Source: Actinomadura terrae
GTDB taxonomy: Bacteria; Actinomycetota; Actinomycetes; Streptosporangiales; Streptosporangiaceae
Reading direction: 5' to 3'
Assembly: GCF_022751215.1 (NCBI RefSeq)
Contig: NZ_JAICDG010000007.1
Span: 253,643-317,642 of the forward strand
DNA length: 64,000 bases
Shown: piece by piece, positions 26,272 through 34,148 of the stretch
How the letters are laid out: each line of letters opens with the position of its first letter
How positions within the stretch are numbered: position 1 is the stretch's first letter
The notes under the pieces: generated by a model
Database searches by the model: none
Told to the model about the DNA's origin: nothing
Seen by the model: only the letters and a program-made list of their open reading frames with translations
Made by a program: the position numbers and the translations under genes

Positions 26272-27849
26272 TCACCCCCCGGCGGGCGTGGTCACAGGCG
26301 CGGCCGTCTCCCCGACGTCGGCCGCGTCCGGCTCCGCGGTCGCGCGGACGGGACGCAGCGCGACCATCAGCAGCACCACCCCCGAGAACGCGATCAGCAT
26401 CGTCCAGCCCGAGCCGACGTGCATGGCGTGGACGAACGCGTCGTTGGCCTTGCCCACCAGGTCGGGACGATCGATCGCGGCCGCGACGTGCCGCGCTTGC
26501 TCGGCGGAGACCCGCGCCTGCTCGCCCGCCGGGCCCGGCACGTCCCGCAGCGACGGTTCGATCGCGCCCCGGTAGGCGATCGACATGATCGTGCCGCCGG
26601 CCGCGATGCCGAGCACGCTGCCGGTCTGCCGGACGGTGTTGGTGACCGCCGACCCGGCGCCGGCACGCTCCAACGGCAGCGTGCTCATCAGCTCCGTCGT
26701 CACCGGGCCGATCACCATCCCGATCGCGAGCCCCTGGACCAGGTAGACCAGCTCGATCCAGACCAGGGGGGTGTGCAGCCCGAAGAGGGCGGCCGAGCCC
26801 ATCGCCAGCGCCGATACGGCCAGCGCGGGCACGGCGACCGGCCGCAGCGAGTAGCGGCCGACCAGCCGGACCGCGAGCGGCGCGCCGACCATCAGGCCTG
26901 CCGCCACCGGGCAGATCGCGAGGCCCGCCTCCAGCGGCGTGAAGCCGCGCGCCCCTTGCAGGTAGAACGCACCGTAGAAGCCGGCGGCGGTCATGGCGAA
27001 CATGAGCATGCCGAGCGCGGCGTTGCCGCCGCCGAACACGCGCTTGGCCAGCAGCCGGGGGTCGAACCCGGGCTGGCGGGCCCGCAGCTCGACGACCACG
27101 AAGGCGGCCAGCAGGACCAGGCCCGCGAGGATCGGCGCCCACACGTCCGCGGGGGTCCAGGACGCCACCTGCCCCGCGCGGATCAGCCCGTAGGCCAGGA
27201 AGGCCAGGCCGCTGATCGACAGCGCCAGCCCGGCCAGGTCCAGCGGGCGCCGCTCGGGGCTGCGGAAGTTCGGGACGAGCGCGATGATGCCCACCAGCGC
27301 CAGCACCGTGACCGGCACGTTGACCAGGAAGACCGAGCCCCACCAGAACCGTTCGAGCAGCAGCCCGGCCAGCAGCGGCCCGGCCGCGATCCCGACCCCG
27401 GCCGAGGAGGAGAACAGCCCGATCGCGGTCGCCCGCGCGGCGCCGCTGAACGTCCACATCATGATCGCCATGGTCGCGGGCATGATCAGCGCGCCGCCCA
27501 CGCCCATCGCGGCGCGCGCGGCGATCAGCCCGCCCGCGCCGCCGGCGTAGGCGGCCAACACCGAGGCGGCGCCGAAGACCGCGATCCCGGTCGCGAGTAC
27601 GGTGCGGTGGCCGAAGCGGTCGCCGAGCGCGCCGGCGGTGAACATCAGCGTGGCGAACACCAGCGTGTAGGAGCCGGTGACCCACTGGAGCTCGGCGGGG
27701 CTGGCGCCGATCCCCCGCCCGGGGTCGGCGAGGGTCTCGAAGGCGGTGGACAGGATCGTGTTGTCCAGCCAGATCAGCAGCGAGGACGACAGCAGCACGA
27801 TAAGGATCATCCGTTGCCTGGACGCCGGCAACTCGGGGGGACTCGTCAT
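26272..27849 (-). CDS. DHA2-family MFS drug exporter
   Basis: A 525-residue protein with about 14 predicted helices. The DHA2 signature is LDNTILSTAF in TM1, motif A is GALGDRFGHR, and motif C lies in TM5 (GIAAGPLLAG). ATG 27849 has AAGGA 5 nt upstream. It is divergent from a MarR gene, and its -35 lies in the tandem repeat that the MarR protein probably binds. It should export hydrophobic drugs by proton antiport. A long loop precedes the last helix. Confidence 0.9.
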   Translation of the reverse strand: MTSPPELPASRQRMILIVLLSSSLLIWLDNTILSTAFETLADPGRGIGASPAELQWVTGSYTLVFATLMFTAGALGDRFGHRTVLATGIAVFGAASVLAAYAGGAGGLIAARAAMGVGGALIMPATMAIMMWTFSGAARATAIGLFSSSAGVGIAAGPLLAGLLLERFWWGSVFLVNVPVTVLALVGIIALVPNFRSPERRPLDLAGLALSISGLAFLAYGLIRAGQVASWTPADVWAPILAGLVLLAAFVVVELRARQPGFDPRLLAKRVFGGGNAALGMLMFAMTAAGFYGAFYLQGARGFTPLEAGLAICPVAAGLMVGAPLAVRLVGRYSLRPVAVPALAVSALAMGSAALFGLHTPLVWIELVYLVQGLAIGMVIGPVTTELMSTLPLERAGAGSAVTNTVRQTGSVLGIAAGGTIMSIAYRGAIEPSLRDVPGPAGEQARVSAEQARHVAAAIDRPDLVGKANDAFVHAMHVGSGWTMLIAFSGVVLLMVALRPVRATAEPDAADVGETAAPVTTPAGG

Positions 27850-27889
27850 GGGATCCTTCGATACGATAGTCAAGAACCTGACGGATCGC

Positions 27890-27940
27890 ATGATGGCCCG
27901 ATCGTCAGGAACCTGTCAATCTTTGACCTGTCAATCTTTG
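27890..27940. promoter_or_regulatory. MarR operator: exact 15-bp tandem repeat over the exporter promoter
   Basis: ACCTGTCAATCTTTG occurs twice in tandem at 27911-27925 and 27926-27940. Each copy carries TCAA-N3-TTGA dyad symmetry (the second completed by the following A). On the minus strand the first copy contains a -35 TTGACA (27914-27919), 18 bp from CATCAT (27890-27895), a plausible exporter promoter. Occupancy would block the exporter and probably the MarR gene itself. Confidence 0.7.
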
Positions 27941-27952
27941 AAAGGGCGAACC

Positions 27953-28429
27953 TTGGGTTTCCAGCGCCACGACGCCGGGACACTGGCCTTCGCGGTCCGC
28001 ACGGTCTGGTTCCACATGCGGGCGGCGATCGGCGAGGAGCTCAAGGCCTTCGGGCTCTCGACCGCGCAGTACGCGACGCTGATGATGACCCAGGCGCACC
28101 CGGGCATGTCCGTCGCCGACATCGCCCGGCACGTGGCGAGCACCCGGCAGGCCGCCAACGAGATGCTCGCCGGCCTTGAGGCTCAGGGCCTGGTCGAGCG
28201 CCACCCGAACCCGTCCGACCGGCGCTCGCACCAGATCCACATCACCGACTCCGGCCGGGAGCGCCTGGCCGAGGCGCGGGTGGCCGTGGCCCGCCGCGAG
28301 GCCGAACTGGAGGCGGCCTTCACCTCCGAGCAGCGGTCGGCGGCCCGGGACTGGCTCGACGGCGTCGCCACCGCCTGCCGCCTGCTGTCGCCTTCGGCGG
28401 GCCCCGACGCCGACCCGCCGAAACAGTAG
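27953..28429 (+). CDS. MarR-family regulator
   Basis: A 158-residue protein with a winged helix containing SVADIARHVASTRQAANEMLAGLEAQGLVERH and the wing DRRSHQIHITDSG, as in MarR/OhrR proteins. The start is TTG 27953, with AAAGGG 6 nt upstream; there is no nearby ATG in frame. It is divergent from the DHA2 exporter and 12 bp from the tandem operator. It is probably a ligand-released repressor of both genes. There is no conserved N-terminal redox Cys, so an OhrR-type peroxide sensor is unlikely. Confidence 0.88.
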   Translation: MGFQRHDAGTLAFAVRTVWFHMRAAIGEELKAFGLSTAQYATLMMTQAHPGMSVADIARHVASTRQAANEMLAGLEAQGLVERHPNPSDRRSHQIHITDSGRERLAEARVAVARREAELEAAFTSEQRSAARDWLDGVATACRLLSPSAGPDADPPKQ

Positions 28430-28436
28430 ACGTCTC

Positions 28437-28470
28437 CTCGGCGGCCGCGTCGGCCGCGTCGGCCGCCGAG
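28437..28470. terminator. Bidirectional hairpin between MarR and PPOX genes
   Basis: A perfect 11-bp inverted repeat, CTCGGCGGCCG at 28437-28447 with 28460-28470, lies at a convergent junction. The loop contains further CGGCCG repeats that could fold alternatively. Confidence 0.7.
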
Positions 28471-28484
28471 ACCTTCGAACCGGT

Positions 28485-28946
28485 CTAGCTCGCGGGGGTG
28501 CCGGCGACGCGTTCGGGGGTGAGCAGGACGGCGACGCGGCGTTCCTCGGCCATCGTCCGGTCGTAGGTCGGCCAGTCGTCGTGGGTGCCGCCGGCGGCGG
28601 TGAAGATCTCGCGCAGCAGCACCCGGAGGCGTTCGGCGTCCACGCCGGGCAGCGGGTCGTCGGGGCCGGCGAGCTCCACCGGGCCCTCGGCGGACGCCCA
28701 CTGCCAGCCGGCCCGTACCACCACGTTCGCGCGCGGCCGCGCGCGCAGGTTGTCGATCTTGCGGGCGCCGCCGACGGCGACCAGGCCGACCACCCGCGCC
28801 CCGGTCACCGGGTGCGCGAGGACTCCCGCGTTGACCACCGACGACTGGATCGTCCCGTCCGGCCGCAGGGTCGAGACCACGCACAGGCCGTGGTCGCCCG
28901 GGACGAGCTGGGCGAAGCGATCGAGTCCGCTGTTCAGGCCTTCCAC
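28485..28946 (-). CDS. PPOX-class (flavin/F420-binding split-barrel) protein
   Basis: A 153-residue split-barrel protein of the pyridoxamine-phosphate-oxidase-like/F420-dependent family. A strand with GLCVVSTLRPDGTIQSSVV is followed by KIDNLRARPRANVVV and a C-terminal loop with THDDWPTYDRTMAEERR, typical of TIGR03618-type members. GTG 28946 is chosen because GAGGGGGC precedes it. The cofactor (FMN or F420) and the substrate cannot be decided. Confidence 0.85.
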   Translation of the reverse strand: MEGLNSGLDRFAQLVPGDHGLCVVSTLRPDGTIQSSVVNAGVLAHPVTGARVVGLVAVGGARKIDNLRARPRANVVVRAGWQWASAEGPVELAGPDDPLPGVDAERLRVLLREIFTAAGGTHDDWPTYDRTMAEERRVAVLLTPERVAGTPAS

Positions 28947-29010
28947 CGTGAGCCCCCTCGTTGCTCGCACTGCTCGTGATCCTACGCGGTGCGGGGCGCC
29001 TTGCCCGGCG

Positions 29011-29053
29011 GGCTAGGTTGCTAGCATTCGTGCTGGCTAGGATGCTAGCATCC
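29011..29053. promoter_or_regulatory. Ribbon-helix-helix operator: two 19-bp direct copies
   Basis: GGCTAGGTTGCTAGCATTC (29011-29029) and GGCTAGGATGCTAGCATCC (29035-29053) differ at only two positions and lie 24 bp apart. The second contains the perfect palindrome GGATGCTAGCATCC (29040-29053) and overlaps a -10-like TAGGAT (29038-29043) for the downstream operon. Repeated GCTAG half-sites suit a CopG-type dimer binding cooperatively. Confidence 0.7.
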
Positions 29054-29058
29054 AGTCC

Positions 29059-29244
29059 GTGGGAGATGAGGATGTCAAACAGTTCAACGTGTACCTGCCG
29101 ATCGGACTGATCAAGCAGGTCAAACATCACTCGGTCGAGTCGGGTCTGTCCCTGTCGGCGCTCGTCGCCGAGGCGTTGCGCGCCTATCTCGGCGACCCCC
29201 ACGGACAGAGCCGGACATCGTCGGAAGAAGGAGATACGAAATGA
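29059..29244 (+). CDS. Ribbon-helix-helix (CopG-type) regulator
   Basis: A 61-residue protein with an N-terminal beta-strand KQFNVYLP and two helices (IGLIKQVKHHSVESG; LSLSALVAEALRAYL), the CopG/Arc fold. GTG 29059 lies about 9 nt after the expected +1, so the transcript is nearly leaderless. It overlaps the VOC gene as ATGA and sits next to repeated operator sites, so it probably autoregulates the RHH-VOC-MFS operon. No toxin partner is visible, so this is not an obvious toxin-antitoxin pair. Confidence 0.85.
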   Translation: MGDEDVKQFNVYLPIGLIKQVKHHSVESGLSLSALVAEALRAYLGDPHGQSRTSSEEGDTK

Positions 29245-29585
29245 GCACCCAGGGCTTCGAGGCCGTGTTCCTGGAGACCCACAACTGGGGCAAGGCGGCC
29301 AGGTTCTTCCAGGCGCTGGGCTTCGAGCTGGAGTTCGAGACCGGCCACGCCTCCGGCCAGCTCCGCAACGGCGACGGCCCCTACGTCTTCATCGCCGAGG
29401 TCCCCGAGGACCGGGAGCCCCGCCTCCAGCTGGCGCTGCGGGTGCCCGACGCGGACGCGTTCCGTCCCGCCCCGGCGGTCGAGGTGGTCACGGCGTTCGA
29501 GGACACCCATTTCGGGACGCGGGAGATGACCGTCCGCGACCCCGACGGGCGGCTCTGGAGCCTCCAGGCGCCGGGCAAGGGCTGA
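29241..29585 (+). CDS. VOC-family (glyoxalase/bleomycin-resistance-like) protein
   Basis: A 114-residue protein with the paired beta-alpha-beta-beta-beta pattern. It starts with FEAVFLETHNWGKAARFFQALGFELEFE and ends in EMTVRDPDGRLWSLQAPG. The usual metal ligands are not all evident, which suggests ligand binding (drug sequestration) rather than catalysis. It is translationally coupled to the RHH regulator and 40 nt upstream of a DHA2 exporter. A drug-binding plus drug-exporting operon is plausible. Confidence 0.85.
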   Translation: MSTQGFEAVFLETHNWGKAARFFQALGFELEFETGHASGQLRNGDGPYVFIAEVPEDREPRLQLALRVPDADAFRPAPAVEVVTAFEDTHFGTREMTVRDPDGRLWSLQAPGKG

Positions 29586-29625
29586 GGCCCCACCGATCCG
29601 GATGGGAACAAGGAGAGGGACACGC

Positions 29626-31278
29626 ATGAGCAGGTGGCGCGGCGATCCCTGGGCGGTGCTGGTGACGCTCAGCCTGGGGTTCTTCATGACGCTGCTGGAC
29701 CTGACGGCCGTCAACGTCGCGATCCCCAGCATGATCGACAAGCTGGACGCCTCACTCGACGCGGTGCTGTGGGTGATCAACGTCTACATCCTCGTGCTCG
29801 CCGCGCTGCTGATCACCTCCGGACGGCTGGGCGACCTGCGCGGGCCGCGCGCCATGTTCGTGACGGGGGTGGCGGTGTTCACGGTCGCGTCCGTCCTGTG
29901 CGGCCTGGCGCAGGACCCGGCCCAGCTCATCGCCGCCCGCGCCGTCCAGGGCCTCGGCGCGGCGGCGCTGATGCCGCAGACGATGACGATCATCATCGCC
30001 ACGTTCCCGGCCGAGCGCCGGGGCACGGCGCTCGGCGTGTGGGGCGCGGTCGCGGGCGTGGCCACGATCGCCGGGCCGACGCTCGGCGGGCTGCTGGTCA
30101 GCGCCGCCGGGTGGCGCTGGATCTTCTTCGTGAACGTCCCCATCGGCGCGGCCGTGCTGGTGATGGCGCTCACGCTGATCCCGGACGTCCGGCACGGCCG
30201 CCCGCACCGGCTGGACGTGCCGGGCGTCCTGCTCGCGACGGCGGCGCTGCTGTGCCTGACCTTCGGGCTGACCGAAGGGCAGCGGTACGGCTGGAACGCC
30301 GGGATCTGGGCGCTGCTGGCCGGGGCGGCGCTGCTGCTCGCGGTGTTCCTGGCCCACCAGCGCACCCGGCAGGGCGACGAGCCGCTGCTGCCCTTCGTCC
30401 TCTTCCGCGACCGCGACTTCGCGGTCATGAGCGGGGTGTCGGCGGCCGTCCAGGTCGGGATGATCGGCCTGTTCCTGCCGGTGATGATCTACTTGCAGGC
30501 GGTCCTCGGGTTCAGCGCGTGGAAGGCGGGCCTGGTGATGGCGCCGGGCATGGTGGTGTCGGCGCTGGCCTCGCCGCTCGCGGGCCGCGCGTCGGACCGG
30601 CTCGGCGGCAAGTACATCCTCATGTCCGGCCTCGCCCTGTTCGCTGCCGGCATGGCCTGGCTGGCGGTGCTCGCCGACGTCGGGCGCGGCTGGCAGGCGC
30701 TCCAACCCCCGCTGGTCGTGGCGGGGCTCGGGATCGGCTGCGTGTTCGGGCCGATGGTCACGGTCGCGCTCCGCAACGTGGAGCCGAGGATGGCCGGGGC
30801 CGCATCCGGCGTGCTGAACACGATCCGGCAGATCGGCACGATCACCGGGAGCGCGGCGGTGGGCGCGATCCTCCAGAACCGCCTCGCCGGCTCGCTCCGG
30901 GACGAGGCGTCCGCGCGGGCCGCCGCCCTCCCGGCGAGCGTCCGCGGGCAGTTCGCGAGCGGTTTCGACCACGCCGCCAAGGGCGGAATGGAGGTCGGCG
31001 CCGGGCGGGGCGGCGCGACCCCGGACCTGCCTCCGGGGACGCCGCCGGACCTCGTCCACCACGTCCAGCGGGTGGCGGCGGCGACGTTCGAGCACGGGTT
31101 CGTCCACGCGCTGCGGCCGACGCTGGCGCTGCCCATCGCGGTCATTGTGATCGGCGCCGCGTCGTGCGCCCTGGTGCGGCGCCGCCCTGCCGAGGTCCCG
31201 GCCGCCGCAGACGGCCGTCCCATGGCGGGATCTCCGAAAGAACGACCGCAGCAGTCCCAGCCGCGCCCGAGCGGTTGA
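29626..31278 (+). CDS. DHA2-family MFS drug exporter
   Basis: A 550-residue protein with about 14 helices. TM1 is FFMTLLDLTAVNVAIPSM, motif A is SGRLGDLRGPR, and motif C (GPTLGGLL) lies in TM5. A long loop of about 90 residues near the C-terminus precedes the final helix. ATG 29626 has AGGAGAGGG upstream. It is the third gene of the RHH-VOC-MFS operon. It belongs to the EmrB/QacA-type subfamily; the substrate is unknown. Confidence 0.9.
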   Translation: MSRWRGDPWAVLVTLSLGFFMTLLDLTAVNVAIPSMIDKLDASLDAVLWVINVYILVLAALLITSGRLGDLRGPRAMFVTGVAVFTVASVLCGLAQDPAQLIAARAVQGLGAAALMPQTMTIIIATFPAERRGTALGVWGAVAGVATIAGPTLGGLLVSAAGWRWIFFVNVPIGAAVLVMALTLIPDVRHGRPHRLDVPGVLLATAALLCLTFGLTEGQRYGWNAGIWALLAGAALLLAVFLAHQRTRQGDEPLLPFVLFRDRDFAVMSGVSAAVQVGMIGLFLPVMIYLQAVLGFSAWKAGLVMAPGMVVSALASPLAGRASDRLGGKYILMSGLALFAAGMAWLAVLADVGRGWQALQPPLVVAGLGIGCVFGPMVTVALRNVEPRMAGAASGVLNTIRQIGTITGSAAVGAILQNRLAGSLRDEASARAAALPASVRGQFASGFDHAAKGGMEVGAGRGGATPDLPPGTPPDLVHHVQRVAAATFEHGFVHALRPTLALPIAVIVIGAASCALVRRRPAEVPAAADGRPMAGSPKERPQQSQPRPSG

Positions 31279-31335
31279 GGGTTAGCGCGGACGGTCTGTT
31301 TTCAGGTGGTGTTGGGCGGGACCCCGCTCCCGGGA

Positions 31336-31710
31336 TCAGGCGTCGGGCGGCGTCCACGCCACGACCAGGTTCACCAGGCCGGGGAAGCGTGCGTCGAGGT
31401 CGGCGGTGCGGACGTGGCTGCGGCGCTCCAGCCCGTACTGCCGCTGCCTGATCACCCCGGCCTCGCGCAGCGCCTTGAAGTGGTGGGTCAGCGACGACTT
31501 GGGCCGGTCCAGGCCGAACCAGCCGCAGGTGTGGTCGAAGCTTTCGCGCTCCAGCAGCAGCTTGCGGACGATCGCCAGCCGCAGCGGATCGCTCAGCACG
31601 CCCAGGACCGCCTCCAACCGCAGGTCGTCCACGGCGGGTTCGGGCAGCGGCTCGGGCAGGCCGTCCGGCTCGGGCAGCTCCCGGACGGCGGGAACCTCGG
31701 TCACGGCCAC
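31336..31710 (-). CDS. ArsR-family winged-helix repressor
   Basis: A 124-residue protein with a Pro/Glu-rich N-terminal tail. The ArsR HTH contains LGVLSDPLRLAIVRKLL and KSSLTHHFKALREAGVIRQR, with a beta-wing RQYGLERRSHVRTADLDARFPG. The pair D-H-T-C could be a ligand site, but no metal motif is complete. GTG 31710 follows GGGGGAGG; longer in-frame starts would run through the operator region. It is divergent from an MFS exporter. Confidence 0.85.
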   Translation of the reverse strand: MAVTEVPAVRELPEPDGLPEPLPEPAVDDLRLEAVLGVLSDPLRLAIVRKLLLERESFDHTCGWFGLDRPKSSLTHHFKALREAGVIRQRQYGLERRSHVRTADLDARFPGLVNLVVAWTPPDA

Positions 31711-31738
31711 GGCGGCCCTCCCCCACGTCGACTCCTGT

Positions 31739-31803
31739 ACGACTCCAATCGTACTACGTGCTAAGTTCGAACACATTCGAACCAATTCGACTAAAGTCGT
31801 ACT
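31739..31803. promoter_or_regulatory. Operator region between ArsR and MFS genes
   Basis: TTCGA occurs three times at exactly 10-bp intervals (31766, 31776, 31786), so all copies face one side of the helix. They are flanked by an inverted GTACGA...TCGTAC pair (from 31738) and by CGACT-AA-AGTCG (31788-31799), a near-perfect dyad. This is the likely ArsR binding region for both divergent genes. Confidence 0.65.
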
Positions 31804-31826
31804 GTCGATGTGCTGGGAGAACACGC

Positions 31827-33071
31827 ATGTCATCGAGCCTGACCGTGCCCGCGCCGGCGTCCCGCGAGCGGGGGTCCACCGCCTGGATCTGGCTGGCCGC
31901 CTGGCCGGTCACCGCCGTGTTCGTGCTGTCCAACGCCGCGACCCCGCTGTACGTGCTGTGGCAGCGCGACCTCGGCTTCTCCCGGGGCACGCTGACGGTG
32001 ATCTTCGCGTTCTACATCGTTGGGCTGCTCGGCTCCCTGCTGGTCTCCGGCGTCGCCTCCGACCGGCTCGGCCGCAGGCGCGTCCTGCTGCCGGCGCTCG
32101 GGCTGGCCCTCGCCGCCTGCGCGATCTTCGCCGTCGCGCCCTCCGTCACCGCGTTGATCGTCGCCCGGCTGTTCAGCGGGATCGCCGTCGGGACGGTGGT
32201 CTCGGCCGGAATGGCGGCGGTCACCGACGTCGCCACGGCCACGGACACGGTCACCGGTGGGGCCGACCGCAAGCCCCTCGCCGCCCTGCTGGCCTCCTGC
32301 GCGATGGTGCTCGGCGCGGGACTCGGGCCGCTGCTGGCGGGCGTCCTGTCCGAGACCGTCCCGGGCCCGACCGTCACCGTCTTCCTCGTCGAGGCCGTCC
32401 TGCTGGCCACCGCCGTCCTGACCGTGCTGCGCATGCCCCTGCCCCGGCCGTCCGCGCCCGGTTCCGCGCCCGGTTCCGGGTCATGGGTCCGCCTGCCGCG
32501 CGTCCCGGCGGGCAACCGGCGGCACCTGGTGCTGGGCATCGCCGTGTTCGCCCCCGGGATCACCGCGACGTCGTTCGTGCTGTCCCTGGGCCCCTCGCTG
32601 CTGTCGGGCCTGCTGGGCACCACCAGCCGGATCGTCGCCGGCGCGATGGCGTTCGCGATGTTCCTGACCGCCGCCGCCGTGCAGTTCGCCGTCCGGTCGC
32701 TGCGCCGCCGCGCGATCCTGCTCGCCGGCGCCACCGCGACCCTCGCCGCCATGGCCGCGCTGGTCGCCGCCGTCCACACCGGGTCGGTGGCGGTGCTGCT
32801 CGCCGCCGCGCTGCTCGCGGGCGCGGGCCAGGGCATGGGGCAGCTCGGCGGGTTGTCCCTGCTCAACTCGGGCGTTCCGGCCGCACGGCTGGCCGAGGCC
32901 AACGCCGCGCTGAACGTGGGCGGCTACCTGCCCGCCGGGCTGCTGCCCGTCTCCGCCGGCTACCTCAGCGACGCCGTCGGCCTCACCCGGGGAGCGACCG
33001 TCTTCGGCGCCGTCCTGGCCGCGCTGGCGGTCGCCGGGGCCCTCGTCGTCCTGGCCTCAGGGCGCCGGTAG
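31827..33071 (+). CDS. MFS transporter, divergent from ArsR
   Basis: A 414-residue protein with 12 predicted helices. TM1 contains FVLSNAATPLYVLWQ, and motif A is SGVASDRLGRRRVLL. A central loop is rich in Pro, Gly and Ser. The ATG has GGGAGA upstream. It resembles actinomycete MFS proteins of unknown substrate with a one-domain Arabinose/drug-efflux layout. The last 15 bp overlap the convergent Lrp-type gene. It is probably repressed by the divergent ArsR protein. Confidence 0.87.
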   Translation: MSSSLTVPAPASRERGSTAWIWLAAWPVTAVFVLSNAATPLYVLWQRDLGFSRGTLTVIFAFYIVGLLGSLLVSGVASDRLGRRRVLLPALGLALAACAIFAVAPSVTALIVARLFSGIAVGTVVSAGMAAVTDVATATDTVTGGADRKPLAALLASCAMVLGAGLGPLLAGVLSETVPGPTVTVFLVEAVLLATAVLTVLRMPLPRPSAPGSAPGSGSWVRLPRVPAGNRRHLVLGIAVFAPGITATSFVLSLGPSLLSGLLGTTSRIVAGAMAFAMFLTAAAVQFAVRSLRRRAILLAGATATLAAMAALVAAVHTGSVAVLLAAALLAGAGQGMGQLGGLSLLNSGVPAARLAEANAALNVGGYLPAGLLPVSAGYLSDAVGLTRGATVFGAVLAALAVAGALVVLASGRR

Positions 33072-34040
33072 GGGGCGGCCGAGGCGTTTGCGGGTCTGGA
33101 TGATCGAGGTCGTCTCCACGCGGGTGATGGCGGGCAGCGCGGCGAGGCGTCCGGTGAGGTAGCGGTACATGGCGCGGTCGTCCGCGCAGAGGATGGTCGC
33201 GACCAGGTTGGTGGGGCCGGTGGTGGCGGCGGCGAACACGATCTCGGGATGGGCGGCCAGGGCCCGGCCCGTCGCCTCCAGCTCGGCGGGCGCGGTCGAG
33301 GCCCACAGCCGCGCGCCGGCGCGGTAGCCCAGGTACGCCGTGTCGAACTCGACGTAGAAGTGGAGCGCGCCGGCGGCCCGCAGCTCCTCCATCCGCCGCC
33401 GGACGGTCGACTGCGACCAGCCGGTGGCCGCCGCGAGATCGGCGAGCGGCGCGCGGCCGTCCCGGGCCAGGGCGCCCAGCAGGCGGAGGTCGTCGGCGTC
33501 GCAGTCCGCCAGGTCGGCGCCGGTCACCGCCTCCGGGCCCGGGCCGAGCCGCTCCGCCTCCTGCTCGGTGAGGGCGTTGAGCAGCCGGACGCGGCCGGGG
33601 GAACCGTAGTAGGTGTGCAGGAGCGAGTAGGCGGCGACGTCCACCAGCCGTCCGGTGCGGGGCAGCCGTTCCAGGAGCAGGTGCTCGCCCTCGCCGGGCC
33701 CCCGGGCGCGGACGACGCACTGCACCTCTGTCCCGCCCGACACCAGCTGCACCCAGGCGGTGTCGTCCCTGCGGGCCAGCGCCGTGGCGATCAGCCCCGC
33801 CGCGCCGGGGGCGCAGCGCAGCCGCAGCATCCAGCGCCCGTGGCCGTGGAAGTTGGCGGGCGGCACCGCCACCACCCGCAGCAGGTCGGCCGAGCGCAGC
33901 CGCCGGTAGCGCCGCGCGACCGTCTGGTCCGACACCCCCAGCACGTCGGCGACGCGGCTGAAGGGGGCGCGCGCGTCGAGCTGGAGCGCGTGGACGAGCC
34001 GCCGGTCGAACGCGTCGGCGATGTCGGTTTTCACCGCCAC
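33057..34040 (-). CDS. Lrp/AsnC-type regulator with two DNA-binding/effector halves
   Basis: A 327-residue double-length Lrp/AsnC protein. The first HTH (FDRRLVHALQLDARAPFSRVADVLG) is followed by an effector-like domain. A second HTH (DLRLLGALARDGRAPLADLAAATGWSQSTVRRR) is followed by a second RAM-like domain. Double AsnC regulators are common in actinomycetes. Starts at GTG 34040 or 34034 are both possible, with no clear Shine-Dalgarno sequence. It is divergent from an NmrA-type gene, and the dyad between them is its probable operator. Confidence 0.88.
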   Translation of the reverse strand: MAVKTDIADAFDRRLVHALQLDARAPFSRVADVLGVSDQTVARRYRRLRSADLLRVVAVPPANFHGHGRWMLRLRCAPGAAGLIATALARRDDTAWVQLVSGGTEVQCVVRARGPGEGEHLLLERLPRTGRLVDVAAYSLLHTYYGSPGRVRLLNALTEQEAERLGPGPEAVTGADLADCDADDLRLLGALARDGRAPLADLAAATGWSQSTVRRRMEELRAAGALHFYVEFDTAYLGYRAGARLWASTAPAELEATGRALAAHPEIVFAAATTGPTNLVATILCADDRAMYRYLTGRLAALPAITRVETTSIIQTRKRLGRPLPAP

Positions 34041-34047
34041 AGCCTAG

Positions 34048-34062
34048 GGGATGTCGAATCCC
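34048..34062. promoter_or_regulatory. Dyad upstream of the Lrp-type gene
   Basis: GGGAT-GTCGA-ATCCC is a perfect 5-bp inverted repeat just upstream of the regulator start, followed by another GTCGATGTCGG. It is a short but well-placed candidate operator. Confidence 0.45.
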
Positions 34063-34148
34063 GTCGATGTCGGCCGCCCGAGTTGTCGAGCGTCGCCGTC
34101 CCGCAGCACCCTCGTCAGCGACCGGCAGGACGAGACGGGGGTAGGGCG

